DNA from: Aureliella helgolandensis
Lineage (GTDB): Bacteria; Planctomycetota; Planctomycetia; Pirellulales; Pirellulaceae
Assembly (NCBI RefSeq): GCF_007752135.1
Contig: NZ_CP036298.1
Span: forward strand, 8,052,501 to 8,116,500
Length of the DNA stretch: 64,000 bases
Direction of reading: 5' to 3'
This document shows, piece after piece, positions 7,311 through 17,633 of this stretch. The translations under genes were made by a program, and so were the position numbers. The first letter of the stretch is position 1; the number at the start of each line of letters is the position of its first letter. The notes below the pieces were generated by a model, which saw only the letters and a list, made by a program, of their open reading frames with translations, was not told the origin of the DNA and searched no databases.

Positions 7311-9425
7311 ATGGCGATCGAATCCCAAAATTATATCAATCGTGAATTGAGCTGGCTGGCATTCAATCAGCGAGTCTTGGAACAAGCGAAGAGCACGCAT
7401 GTTCCCTTGCTGGAACGTCTAAAATTCCTAGCCATCTCTAGCAGTAACCTAGATGAATTCTTTATGGTTCGCGTGGGAGGCCTGCTGCTACAACTCAAAG
7501 CAGCCGTGGCCTCCACCGATCCAGCTGGCATGACGGTCCGCGCTCAATTGAAAGCCGTCCGCGCGCGAACCGCCGAGATGATTGAAGGCCAATACAATTG
7601 CTTCCTCAATCAACTCGAACCCGCCTTGAGGCAAGAGGGGATCGAACGAGTCACTCTCAAAAACGCCAGTGTAAAGCACCAGGAGGCTGCCAACCTTGTT
7701 TTCGACGAGGAAATCTTTCCCGTCCTCTCCCCCATGGCAATTCACTCTGCTGAGGATTTTCCACTCCTAGCCAACCACGCCTTGTACGTCTGCGCGCAGA
7801 TTGCCACCGAAGGCAGCGATTCCCACCGCTTTGTCATCATCCCCTTGGGCAAAGTCATTCCCAGAGTTATCACGCTACCCGCAGAAAATGGCTTTCGATT
7901 TGCCATGCTCGAGGATGTCGTCTGCCACTTCATCCAGAGTTTTTTCACCGGAGAGCAAGTCGTCTCGGCAGCCGCCTTTCGAATCACTCGTAACGCCGAC
8001 GTCAGCATCCAAGAAGATGCCGCAGCGGATCTCCTGCATGGTATGAAAGAATTGCTCCAACAACGCAAAACGGCCGATTGCGTCTGGCTGGAGGTCGATC
8101 AAGATGCTGCTCCCGAGATCCGGAAATTCCTCCAAACTTGCCTAGAAGTTACCGATCGCGAGACTTGCTTAGCTCCCAACCCACTCGACCTGTCCGCCTT
8201 TATGCAATTCACGGATCTGGAGGGCTACGACCATTTACGGGACCCAACCTGGACACCGCAAAAGAGCCCGCAAATCGACCCGACGGTAAGCATGTTTACG
8301 ACGATTTCCGAAGGCGATCTTGTACTCAATCATCCCTACGAGAGCTTTGAACCGGTCGTCCGACTGATCGAAGAAGCGGCCGAGGACCCCGATGTGCTGG
8401 CGATCAAGCAGACCCTGTACCGCACGAGCCGCAATAGTCCCATCGTCAATGCGCTGCGCAAAGCGGCCGAACGAGGAAAGTACGTCACAGCCCTAGTGGA
8501 ACTCAAAGCTCGCTTCGATGAAGCCCGCAATATCGAGTGGGCCCAAGAACTCGAAGAGGCGCAGGTTCAGGTCGTTTACGGTGTAAAATACCTTAAGACG
8601 CACTCCAAAGTCTGCATCATCGTTCGCCGCGAGCCTCGTGGAATTGTGCGCTACATGCACTTCGGCACCGGAAACTACAACGAAACCACAGCCAGATTCT
8701 ACAGCGATATTAGCTACATGACCTGCAATGATGAACTGGGAACGGATACCAGTGCTTTCTTCAATGCAGTCACCGGCTACAGCCAACCACAACCCTACAA
8801 CGCGCTCGAAGCCGCTCCCATTGGACTGCGCAAAAAACTACTCGAACTGATCGCTGCTGAGATCGAACGCAAGAAGCAAGGTCAAAGCGCATCCATTGCC
8901 GCCAAACTCAATTCCCTAGTCGACCCTCAATTGATCGAAGCCCTTTACCAAGCTTCCCAAGCAGGTGTCAACGTGCGACTCAACGTACGCGGCATCTGCT
9001 GCTTGCGTCCCGGTGTCCCAGGGTTGAGTGAAAACATCTCCGTGATCAGTATCGTCGATCGCATCCTAGAACATGCGCGGATGGTCTATTTTGAGCACGG
9101 TGGAGATGATCTGATGTTCATCAGCAGCGCCGACTGGATGCCACGCAATTTGGACAAGCGTATTGAATTGCTCGTTCCGATCGAGCATGTCGGCAGCAAA
9201 AAACGGCTTATCGGTATCCTGGAAAACTACTTCAAAGACACCTCTCACGCCTGGGAACTCCAACCAGACGGTTGCTACATTCGACGCACTAGCCCGAGCG
9301 GACGCAGCTTCCGAGTCCAGGAACACTTCTACAAGAAGGCTTGCAACGCGATTAAGGATGCCGAGCAAAAGCGGCGGACGATGTTCGAACCCCACCAACC
9401 AGCAGCCAAACGCGAAGAGGTTTGA
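7311..9425 (+). CDS. ppk1: Polyphosphate kinase 1
   Basis: 704 residues, the usual Ppk1 length. It polymerises the gamma phosphate of ATP into polyphosphate, reversibly. The N-terminal domain begins INRELSWLAFNQRVLEQ, the family hallmark. The phospholipase-D-like catalytic halves are clear: LKTHSKVCIIVRRE with the probable phospho-histidine at residue 431, RYMHFGTGNYNETTARFYSD, and the second histidine in LEHARMVYFEHGGDD (588). Arg and metal-binding residues around these blocks look intact, so the enzyme should be active. It is transcribed away from the SGNH/TPR gene; a 142-bp gap holds both promoters. No exopolyphosphatase gene is adjacent. Confidence 0.97.
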   Translation: MAIESQNYINRELSWLAFNQRVLEQAKSTHVPLLERLKFLAISSSNLDEFFMVRVGGLLLQLKAAVASTDPAGMTVRAQLKAVRARTAEMIEGQYNCFLNQLEPALRQEGIERVTLKNASVKHQEAANLVFDEEIFPVLSPMAIHSAEDFPLLANHALYVCAQIATEGSDSHRFVIIPLGKVIPRVITLPAENGFRFAMLEDVVCHFIQSFFTGEQVVSAAAFRITRNADVSIQEDAAADLLHGMKELLQQRKTADCVWLEVDQDAAPEIRKFLQTCLEVTDRETCLAPNPLDLSAFMQFTDLEGYDHLRDPTWTPQKSPQIDPTVSMFTTISEGDLVLNHPYESFEPVVRLIEEAAEDPDVLAIKQTLYRTSRNSPIVNALRKAAERGKYVTALVELKARFDEARNIEWAQELEEAQVQVVYGVKYLKTHSKVCIIVRREPRGIVRYMHFGTGNYNETTARFYSDISYMTCNDELGTDTSAFFNAVTGYSQPQPYNALEAAPIGLRKKLLELIAAEIERKKQGQSASIAAKLNSLVDPQLIEALYQASQAGVNVRLNVRGICCLRPGVPGLSENISVISIVDRILEHARMVYFEHGGDDLMFISSADWMPRNLDKRIELLVPIEHVGSKKRLIGILENYFKDTSHAWELQPDGCYIRRTSPSGRSFRVQEHFYKKACNAIKDAEQKRRTMFEPHQPAAKREEV

Positions 9426-9464
9426 GTACAATAGGGCATCCCCCTCCCCTTCCCCCTTCCGAGG

Positions 9465-11597
9465 ATGCCCTCCATGCCCCAAATCAGCCTGGCTGCACTG
9501 GTCCCCACATTACGCGTCCCCATCCCTCGGCGCTTAGTTTCGCGACTCTCAGCTCCATGGAGGGCGCCTCCACCGGCCTCTAGCGCGCGGTCATTCGCCC
9601 GTCTAGCAATGACGGCGATGGCCTGCGTTTGTGGTGGCCTGTCCCTCTGCTTGCCGTTGAATGCCGCCGAACCGGAACTGCGTGATCTCGACAGCCATTG
9701 TCCGTTTGTGGCGCCAACTTCGCTCGACGCCTGGCAAGCCCGAGCATCGCAACTTCGGGAACAGCTCCAAGTCAGCTTGGGGCTCATGCCGATGATTGAG
9801 CTCGATCCGGTCGAACCCCAGATCTATGGAGCTATCGCACGGCCAGGCTACACAATTGAAAAGGTAACGTTCGATAGCTTGCCTGGATTGAAGGTTACCG
9901 GAAATCTGTACCGCCCCGAAAAGATCGCTGCCAACACGCTAGTCCCCGCCGTGCTCAGTCCCCACGGCCACTGGGATTCCGCCCGATTCTATCAAGCTTC
10001 TCCGAAAGAAATCAACAGCCTGCTCGCACAGGGTGCCGAACGCTTTGAACACGCTGCCGAAAACCATATCCAAGCCCGCTGCGTGCAGCTGGCGCGAATG
10101 GGATGCATCGTTTTCCACTGGGACATGTTGGGGTACTGCGACAGCCAACAGATCTCGATGGATCGCGCGCATCGATTCGCCAAGCAACCTGTTGAATCGG
10201 AAGTCAACGACGACGGCTGGCTACTGTTTAGCCCCCTGGCAGAGTCCCACACCCAATCGGTGCTAGGACTGCAAACGCTGGCCATCATGCGAGCGGTCGA
10301 CATGCTGCTCACGCTGCCCGAAGTAGATTCGCAGCGAATCGCGATCACCGGAGCTAGCGGTGGAGGAACGCAATCGTTTCTGGGCGCCGCCATCGACCAA
10401 CGCATCAGCCTCGCATTCCCTGCGGTCATGGTCAGCACCGGCATGCAGGGCGGATGCACTTGCGAGAATTGCAGCCTCCTCCGTACCGGAACAGGCAACG
10501 TCGAAATGGCGGGACTCATCGCGCCACGGCCTCTAGGCCTGACCGCCGCTAACGACTGGACCAAAACCATGCCTACCGACGGCTTCCCCCAATTGCGTAG
10601 CCTCTACAAGTTGTTCGGAAAGGAATCCAACGTTGCCCTGTTTGCCAACGTGCATTTCAATCACAATTTCAACCATGTCAGCCGAACCGCCATGTACGGC
10701 TGGATCAATCAACACTTCAACTTAGGACTGGAAACGCCGGTTCTAGAGAGCGATTTCCCACTCGCTTATCGTGACGAGCTGACCGTATGGGATGCAGAAC
10801 ATCCAGCCCCTGCTGGCGGCGAAGAGTTCGAGCGGAAGCTAATGAAGTTATGGGCAGAGACCCTGGATAGCCAAATGCAAGGTTGGCTGCAGGGCGACGG
10901 CCCGCAACTAACTCAGCTGGCACAAACCCTCCGCAGCGGCTGGAGCGTCGCGTTGGGACTCTCCACCGCAGAGCTGACCCTCGATTCGGCCCTCAACTCC
11001 TCCACGGGTATACAATTTCTCAGCCCCCATGACGGAACCTGGGAATTGAGTCCGCAAGCGCCAACCGAAGCCGACTCGGAATCCTCCATCACCCTCACCG
11101 TAGGCACCGGCGAAACTCAGCAGCGTTACGCATTTTCGGGAGTGGGCGAGACATTGCAGCCCTTAGTCCCCAACCCTCGGCTAGCCGCCGCCTACACCTT
11201 TGGGTACAACTTGCCCGCCTTTGCCAAGCGCGCCCGACAACTCGCCCTCACCTTGGCAGAATTGCAGCGAATGCACCCAGAGCAACCCCTAGCACTTCAT
11301 GCACGCGGCAGTGCCGCCGCCCTGGCTGCTGCGGGGGTCTTCTGCCTTCAGAACGGGACGCCCCGCTCGCAAACACCTCTCGAGCTGCACTTGGATCCCC
11401 AAGGGTTCCAATTTGCCAAGGCGAGCACAATTCGCGATCCCAACTTCTTGCCAGCGTCGGCTCGCTTTGGTGACCTAGCTGGACTCCTGGCGTCGCTGCA
11501 ATCCGTGCAGTTTGAGCTTGCCAGCGATTCCTCCACCTTTGAGCAATACCGCCGGCTCCACCAAGCGGCGCACAACAGCCTGGCTTCCGCCCCGTAG
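9465..11597 (+). CDS. Secreted alpha/beta hydrolase (acetyl xylan esterase / dienelactone hydrolase-like)
   Basis: 710 residues from the first ATG. A signal peptide (MTAMACVCGGLSLCLPLNAA) starts at an internal Met at 9609; either start gives export, but the upstream 48 residues would make an unusually long n-region. The hydrolase core has VLSPHGHW early (oxyanion region), the nucleophile elbow ITGASGGGTQSF, an acid in LTAANDWTK and a catalytic His in FANVHFNHNFNH, in the order expected for the fold. This resembles esterases of the acetyl xylan esterase family that planctomycetes encode in numbers. A second, degenerate hydrolase-like half may follow, since the C-terminal 250 residues have no clear motif. 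It ends in CCCCGTAGC, a stop context shared with other genes here. Confidence 0.82.
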   Translation: MPSMPQISLAALVPTLRVPIPRRLVSRLSAPWRAPPPASSARSFARLAMTAMACVCGGLSLCLPLNAAEPELRDLDSHCPFVAPTSLDAWQARASQLREQLQVSLGLMPMIELDPVEPQIYGAIARPGYTIEKVTFDSLPGLKVTGNLYRPEKIAANTLVPAVLSPHGHWDSARFYQASPKEINSLLAQGAERFEHAAENHIQARCVQLARMGCIVFHWDMLGYCDSQQISMDRAHRFAKQPVESEVNDDGWLLFSPLAESHTQSVLGLQTLAIMRAVDMLLTLPEVDSQRIAITGASGGGTQSFLGAAIDQRISLAFPAVMVSTGMQGGCTCENCSLLRTGTGNVEMAGLIAPRPLGLTAANDWTKTMPTDGFPQLRSLYKLFGKESNVALFANVHFNHNFNHVSRTAMYGWINQHFNLGLETPVLESDFPLAYRDELTVWDAEHPAPAGGEEFERKLMKLWAETLDSQMQGWLQGDGPQLTQLAQTLRSGWSVALGLSTAELTLDSALNSSTGIQFLSPHDGTWELSPQAPTEADSESSITLTVGTGETQQRYAFSGVGETLQPLVPNPRLAAAYTFGYNLPAFAKRARQLALTLAELQRMHPEQPLALHARGSAAALAAAGVFCLQNGTPRSQTPLELHLDPQGFQFAKASTIRDPNFLPASARFGDLAGLLASLQSVQFELASDSSTFEQYRRLHQAAHNSLASAP

Positions 11598-11735
11598 CCG
11601 CAGGTTGCTATCGCACCTCGCCGCGCGGTGGCTCAGTAACCCACCGCGTGACGGGTTGTTGATTGAATAGCAATCTGGAGTTTAACGCAGAGGTACCCAA
11701 TTGCCGTGCAGCGGCAGGCACCTGCCCTTGCTAAC
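11598..11735 (+). repeat. Degenerate copy of dispersed element
   Basis: Holds GTAACCCACCGCGTGACGGG (near 11636-11655) followed by TTGTTGATTGAATAGC, then ends CTGCCCTTGCTAACCGGG at the next copy. A near-identical core occurs upstream of the ABC ATPase at 59951-59981. Confidence 0.6.
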
Positions 11736-11828
11736 CGGGCTGTTGATTTAATCGCAATTTGAATTTTAGCGCGGAGGTCGCGTCCCTAATTGACTTGTAG
11801 CGGAGGTTATCTTTCCTTGCTCACGCGG

Positions 11829-13362
11829 CTAGGCTGTGAAGTTTTTTCACCAACGGACTCTTTTGGTATTCCAACCACGAAATTTTTTCGAATTGGCGGC
11901 TGAAAGTCTTACTGGGTCGGATTGTTGGCCAGCAAGTTAGCTCGTGTCCATCATGCTCATCTCTTCGAGTTGTGTTATTTCTCAACCAAGCGGTTGCCTT
12001 GCAACTGCTTAGATTGCCAAGGCCCCCAGGTTTACCATGCGTGTGAAGTTAAAGGCCACGGCATGCCATAGCGCTACCGCTTTGACCTTCACCAGTCCTC
12101 GAACTTTGAATTGCCGAAGGTTCCGATTGCGGCAGTCCGCATTGGGAAACTCGGCAACCGACGGGCGCGTCTTGTAAAGCTCTTTGTATTCCTCTTTGGC
12201 CATTCTCGCGCGAAACGCTGTGTATTCGTCGCTTTCGCCAGGTTGCTGCGCGTGAGGATCTTTGCCTTTGCTTTCCAATACCGATCCACGGGGGATCGTG
12301 GAGACGACTTCGGTCCCTTTAGACTCTACGGTCTTAACATCGCCCTTGGTTGCGTAAGCGGAATCGACCAATTGCGTCTTTGGTGTCTTGTCGTAAGTTG
12401 AGCACACTTTCTCGTGCATTGGTGCCATTTGGCCACTGTCAGTTCCCGAGTTGATAACATCGACAGCGACTATTACTCGCGAGTCAGCATCGGTTGCGAA
12501 CTGGACGTTGAAGGCCGGATCGAAGCCACCATTGGCCATCTTCATATTACGGGCGTCAGGGTCCGTAGTGCTCACGCGAGTCTTTTCGCCGTCACCTTTT
12601 CTCCGAGACTCGCGCTGCTTACTAAGCTCCTCAAACTGTCGCAAAGCCTCATCTAATCGCTCTTGACGCTCACGCGATGCTCGTTCGACTGCCGCTTGGC
12701 GACGTGCGTCTCCATCGGAACGATCGCATTCGTTCTCGGATTCTTTCTTCAATCTATCTACGTGAGCCTGAGCCTGCTGCTGCAATGACTCAAGCGTCGG
12801 CTTGCGGCGAAACGAACTACTGCCTGCACTAGCCCGAACGCGCATTCCGTCTTGGGCAATGGTCTCCAGGGGCACCAGACCTTGGGCGACCAACGAGGCA
12901 ACCGTGTCAACGAGCGTCTTCTCCAAGAATGCTCCGTTCTCCACTCGAAAGTCGCTCAACGTGTGATAATTGACCGTGACATTTCCGAGCGTCCATAAAT
13001 AGGCTATGTCCGTCTCGCATCGGCGACCAAGTTCTCGGGCTGTGCCGATGCCATCCAAGGTTGCCAGAAGCCACAGTGAAACCAGTATCTCCGGCGCAAT
13101 ACTATTGCGGCCAACGGTGCTCTTGGTGACAACGATCTTTTCATACAGAGGTTCTAGGTCCAACGTTTTGACAAACGACCAGACAATGCGAGCACGATGG
13201 TCGCGCGGAAGCATATCTTCAAGTGAAAGCATGTGCATTTCCACTTGAATACGATGGGGGCGGGAAACACGAGCAAGCTGCGATGGTTTTTGAGTATTCA
13301 TGCTATAGTTGTAGCGCCCAAAATTAATTTGCAAACCACTTGGCTAAAAATTCACAGCCTAG
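11829..13362 (-). mobile_element. IS1182-like insertion sequence, apparently intact
   Basis: About 1534 bp with terminal inverted repeats CTAGGCTGTGAA at the left end (11829-11840) and its reverse complement TTCACAGCCTAG at the right end (13351-13362), plus partial similarity inwards (T-rich run then ACC/GCC). It carries one full-length transposase. The flanks join into the uninterrupted repeat core if 1-3 bases are removed, so the target duplication is very short; the exact edge is ambiguous because both ends contain the palindrome CTAG. Confidence 0.85.
12009..13301 (-). CDS. IS1182 family transposase
   Basis: 430 residues from the ATG at 13301 (an 11-codon upstream extension is open but unlikely). 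The N-terminal DUF772-like domain is typical (HMLSLEDMLPRDHRARIVW and REL GRRCETDIAYLW region). DDE catalytic positions are visible: Asp in IAQDGMRVRASAG, Asp in QLVDSAYATKGD, and Glu near the C-terminal block EFPNADCRNRN with the family pattern FKVRGLVKVKAVALWHAVAF. A charged coiled region (about 175-250) lies between. There is no frameshift or internal stop, so the element may be mobile. Confidence 0.92.
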   Translation of the reverse strand: MNTQKPSQLARVSRPHRIQVEMHMLSLEDMLPRDHRARIVWSFVKTLDLEPLYEKIVVTKSTVGRNSIAPEILVSLWLLATLDGIGTARELGRRCETDIAYLWTLGNVTVNYHTLSDFRVENGAFLEKTLVDTVASLVAQGLVPLETIAQDGMRVRASAGSSSFRRKPTLESLQQQAQAHVDRLKKESENECDRSDGDARRQAAVERASRERQERLDEALRQFEELSKQRESRRKGDGEKTRVSTTDPDARNMKMANGGFDPAFNVQFATDADSRVIVAVDVINSGTDSGQMAPMHEKVCSTYDKTPKTQLVDSAYATKGDVKTVESKGTEVVSTIPRGSVLESKGKDPHAQQPGESDEYTAFRARMAKEEYKELYKTRPSVAEFPNADCRNRNLRQFKVRGLVKVKAVALWHAVAFNFTRMVNLGALAI

Positions 13363-13386
13363 GCGGGTTACTATTTCAACAGCCCG

Positions 13387-13410
13387 TCACGCGGCGGGTT
13401 ACGATTCCAA
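13387..13410 (+). repeat. Half copy of dispersed element core
   Basis: TCACGCGGCGGGTTACGATT directly follows the element split by the insertion sequence. It provides the uninterrupted core sequence by which the insertion point can be read. Confidence 0.6.
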
Positions 13411-13456
13411 GTGGGCTGAAGTCACCCTGGTACCGTGGAGAGATTTGCGATGCGAG

Positions 13457-13813
13457 TCAATCGCCTTGGGAGCTACTGTCCGGGCTACACACGCCACTGG
13501 CACCGCTATCCTTGGCGATCTGGCCAGCGGTTGCCTCGACGGTAACGCCCTTCCAAAACGCCACGTGATCTTTGATATTGGCTGCCTTTTCCTTGGGAGT
13601 GGCATAATACCAAGCTGCATCCACATTGACCTTCCCATCGACCTCAATGGAAAGATACTCCGCAGTTCCCTTCCATCCACAGACCGAAGTCATGGCGGAA
13701 GGTTTAAAGAATTCTCGCTTCAAGGAAGCAGGTGGAAAATAGTGATTCCCGTCCACGACTTCCGTGACATCGGACTCAGCAATAACCTGCCCATTCCATA
13801 CTGCACGTGCCAT
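13457..13813 (-). CDS. DUF427 domain-containing protein
   Basis: 118 residues, of which 1-92 cover a complete DUF427 domain: MARAVWNGQVIAESD, then HYFPPASLKREFF, VCGWKGTAEYLSIEVDGK and AAWYYATPKEKAANIKDHVA. The conserved aromatic and glycine positions of this small beta-rich family are present. The biochemical function of the family is not established. The last 25 residues (DSGASGVCSPDSSSQGD) look like an unconserved tail. An ATG start with a GGGGAAG-like site upstream supports the call. It lies downstream of thiC in the same direction, 54 bp away, so cotranscription is possible. Confidence 0.88.
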   Translation of the reverse strand: MARAVWNGQVIAESDVTEVVDGNHYFPPASLKREFFKPSAMTSVCGWKGTAEYLSIEVDGKVNVDAAWYYATPKEKAANIKDHVAFWKGVTVEATAGQIAKDSGASGVCSPDSSSQGD

Positions 13814-13867
13814 GTCTAGCCTGCTTCCCCTTGAGACTGCAACGAGTGAATATCCGCTACCGTAGAA

Positions 13868-15226
<1,359 letters not shown>

Positions 15227-15471
15227 TTAGGACCGTGCGGTTAAAAATTCGAAGGATTCTGTCCGACTGGCAGGCGAGCAGTCGATTCAAATCTGCCCTC
15301 TCCGGTTCACGCAGCCTAAATTGCCGAGAGAGAACAAGCAGAAGGGTGGTAATTCGTACTTATCGCTCACCCAACAAACGCCAGGATTATGGGTGATTTC
15401 GACCCTTTCGAGAACCCGGCACAACACCTACAGAGAATTTATTTAGACAAGTAGGCTGTCCGCAGGCCACT

Positions 15472-17472
15472 TTACCTGACTTCCGATCTCGGCTGTGGCG
15501 GCTCTAAATTCAAAAGCACTACCGACACCCGGCCAAAACCACGCACTGGAGCAACCGCGGTCAATGTTCCAGACGGCCCCCCTTCTTGAGCACCGAGCGC
15601 CTGAAAATCGCCCAACTCCTGCAAGCGTTGTTCCAATTGCTCTGCGGGACCTCGGAAGAATAACCACACGCGGTGGCTCGCTCTCGCCGCAGAATCCACC
15701 TGTAGCAGCTGTGGCCATTGCTTCACGTCGTTGGTCAGCGCCTGAGGCTCGCCCGGTAGCCCGCCTGGGATCGAAATCCCATACAACCCACGCAGAGGAA
15801 AGCTCAAATATCGATTCCAGGTGGCGTCTAGCGGCAACGGAAGCCCCTCCCCTTCGATGAGCTGGCTGGCACATGCGAGCTGATCCGCCGGGCGATGCTG
15901 GGCTTGCACGTATTCGGTTGCCTGACGCCACCCTTCTACCCTCTGCCACCCTACAAGCTCCCCATTTCGCCAAACGTCGAGCGTACCTTGCGTGAACAAC
16001 AATCCGACCAACGCTACCCAGGCGGCTCCACCACGCAACCAATGATTTTCGACGCGGCTAAGCAACCAGGCAGCCAACATCACCAGCGGCACCGCACAGA
16101 CCAGCAAATAGCGGCGGTGAAACAGCGGCGCTAGCTGGCTGGCCGCCATGCCCCAGGCGGTCAACCAGGGCCCCAGCGCTGCCATGCACCACATTACCAA
16201 TGGCCCAGGAACTACCGATGGACCAGGACAGGAGTTCTGACGGCTCCAACCTGCCCGATGGGTCCCCTTTAGAAAGTACTGAAGAGCCAGGGCAGTCACC
16301 ACGGGGCCCACGAGCACAAGCACTGGAAACAACTGGAAAAGTGCCGTCCAGGACGTCTCACCTGCGAAAGATTCCCACTGCTGACGGCGGTTCCACAACC
16401 CAGGTGTCCACAGCAAGGCGGTACTACCGATCCCCCCTACAATCGCCCCGCACCCACACCACCGAACGAGACTCGAAACGGTCCTCGTCAACCGAGCCCC
16501 ACCTCCACCTCCGCTCGCTTCAAAACCAGCCTGAAGCCTCATGTGCTGGCCCCACCAGTTGAGCCCTAGGGCGACCAAGCCAAACAACCACTGCCAGACA
16601 ACGACCAGCATGCTGGTCACATGCAAATGCACCATCCCCACCCCCAGCCCAATCCATAACGCCAGCAGGATTGCCACCGAATGCTCCCCGCCGTCTCTCG
16701 AGGGATTACGCGCCGCGACAAACAACTGCGCAATCACGAGCCACCCCAAAAAGCTCAGGAGTTGTAGCATCGAATAAACCCGAGCCTCAGAGGCATAGAA
16801 CCACTGAATTCGGTCCAAAGCCAACCAAGCGAGCGGAATAGCCACTAGCGAAAGAGACGCTAGGTCGCCCCCGCCTTCGTTCTCAGAGTCTCCCTGAGAA
16901 TGCGCTGCAGGCAAGACTCCACCGCGGTCCCTCTGTTTTGGCAGTCGGAGCCTGCAAGCCAGTCGGCTCCAGGGCTGAGTTTGGGAACCAGAATTCATTG
17001 AAAGTGCCGCCGGTTGGACACGCTTCAATTCGCGGACAATTACCGCCAGCAACAGGCACCAAGCGATCCAGGAGGGGAGGCGAATTCCCAATTCCCCCGA
17101 GCCGATGCCGACGGCCTGCCCCACCCACTGCAGGCCATGCAACAGATAAAAATAGAAGGGAGACTGATTCCCTTGGGCGGCCCGAGACTGAATATCCGAG
17201 AACGCCCCTGAAATCACCCAACTCGTATGCAGCTCGTCAACCCACAACGACTCGGCCATCGATGCCCAACCAAAGATCATTCCGGCCGAAATCAGCCCCC
17301 CCACGAACCACTGCCGCAACGCACCCCCCCTCACAATAGCTAGCATCCGGCTAAAAGAAGCCCTAAGTCTTGACTGGAATACGTTCACGTTGTGCAATGG
17401 AAGAGGTGGGGAGTAAGATAGTAGGGGTGGATAAGCCGTTTGGATCCGTCTGGATCCAAATTTGCAGTCCAT
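15472..17472 (-). CDS. Polytopic membrane glycosyltransferase-like protein (GT39/GT-C type)
   Basis: 666 residues with around ten hydrophobic segments. The first extracytoplasmic loop carries ESLWVDELHTSWV, matching the Asp-Glu motif of GT-C enzymes that use polyprenyl-phosphate sugars, followed by SPFYFYLLHGLQW, as in ArnT/PMT relatives. The C-terminal 170 residues (after VALVGLLFTQGTLDVWRNG) form a soluble domain. The role is probably transfer of a sugar to an envelope lipid or protein. The first ATG (17472) lacks a ribosome site; MLAIVRGGALRQWF at 17346 is an alternative N-terminus just before the first membrane helix. Acceptor and donor are unknown. Confidence 0.75.
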   Translation of the reverse strand: MDCKFGSRRIQTAYPPLLSYSPPLPLHNVNVFQSRLRASFSRMLAIVRGGALRQWFVGGLISAGMIFGWASMAESLWVDELHTSWVISGAFSDIQSRAAQGNQSPFYFYLLHGLQWVGQAVGIGSGELGIRLPSWIAWCLLLAVIVRELKRVQPAALSMNSGSQTQPWSRLACRLRLPKQRDRGGVLPAAHSQGDSENEGGGDLASLSLVAIPLAWLALDRIQWFYASEARVYSMLQLLSFLGWLVIAQLFVAARNPSRDGGEHSVAILLALWIGLGVGMVHLHVTSMLVVVWQWLFGLVALGLNWWGQHMRLQAGFEASGGGGGARLTRTVSSLVRWCGCGAIVGGIGSTALLWTPGLWNRRQQWESFAGETSWTALFQLFPVLVLVGPVVTALALQYFLKGTHRAGWSRQNSCPGPSVVPGPLVMWCMAALGPWLTAWGMAASQLAPLFHRRYLLVCAVPLVMLAAWLLSRVENHWLRGGAAWVALVGLLFTQGTLDVWRNGELVGWQRVEGWRQATEYVQAQHRPADQLACASQLIEGEGLPLPLDATWNRYLSFPLRGLYGISIPGGLPGEPQALTNDVKQWPQLLQVDSAARASHRVWLFFRGPAEQLEQRLQELGDFQALGAQEGGPSGTLTAVAPVRGFGRVSVVLLNLEPPQPRSEVR

Positions 17473-17633
17473 CCAACGTGGTCTGGAGCGTCAGCAAGGC
17501 TAAAACATCAGCCTAGCGGGCGACCAGTGTGGCCGAACTTGTCTCAAAACCGCGCTTTCGCGCAGTCGCTGGCGGCACAGCCGGGAGCTGAACAGTCAGT
17601 CTATCCGCTGTACGGCAGTGAAGGAAATTCCCC

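Larger units (their letters stand above)
11736..13386 (+). repeat. Dispersed 116-bp element split by an insertion sequence
   Basis: The left end CGGGCTGTTGATTTAATCGC starts at 11736 and the right end TCAACAGCCCG lies at 13376-13386. Removing the insertion sequence (11829-13362) leaves about 117 bp, the length of the intact element at 2658-2773, whose reverse complement it matches motif by motif. The break lies at the core: CTCACGCGG on the left and GCGGGTTAC on the right. Confidence 0.75.

Noticed and set aside
15255-15330. tRNA-like stretch (TGTCCGACTGGCAGG followed by TTCAAAT)
   Set aside because: The T-arm and anticodon stems do not pair, and no standard anticodon loop results.
15443-16042. 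199-codon minus frame within the glycosyltransferase gene
   Set aside because: Shadow of the membrane protein in another frame, rich in Arg and Trp without a domain.
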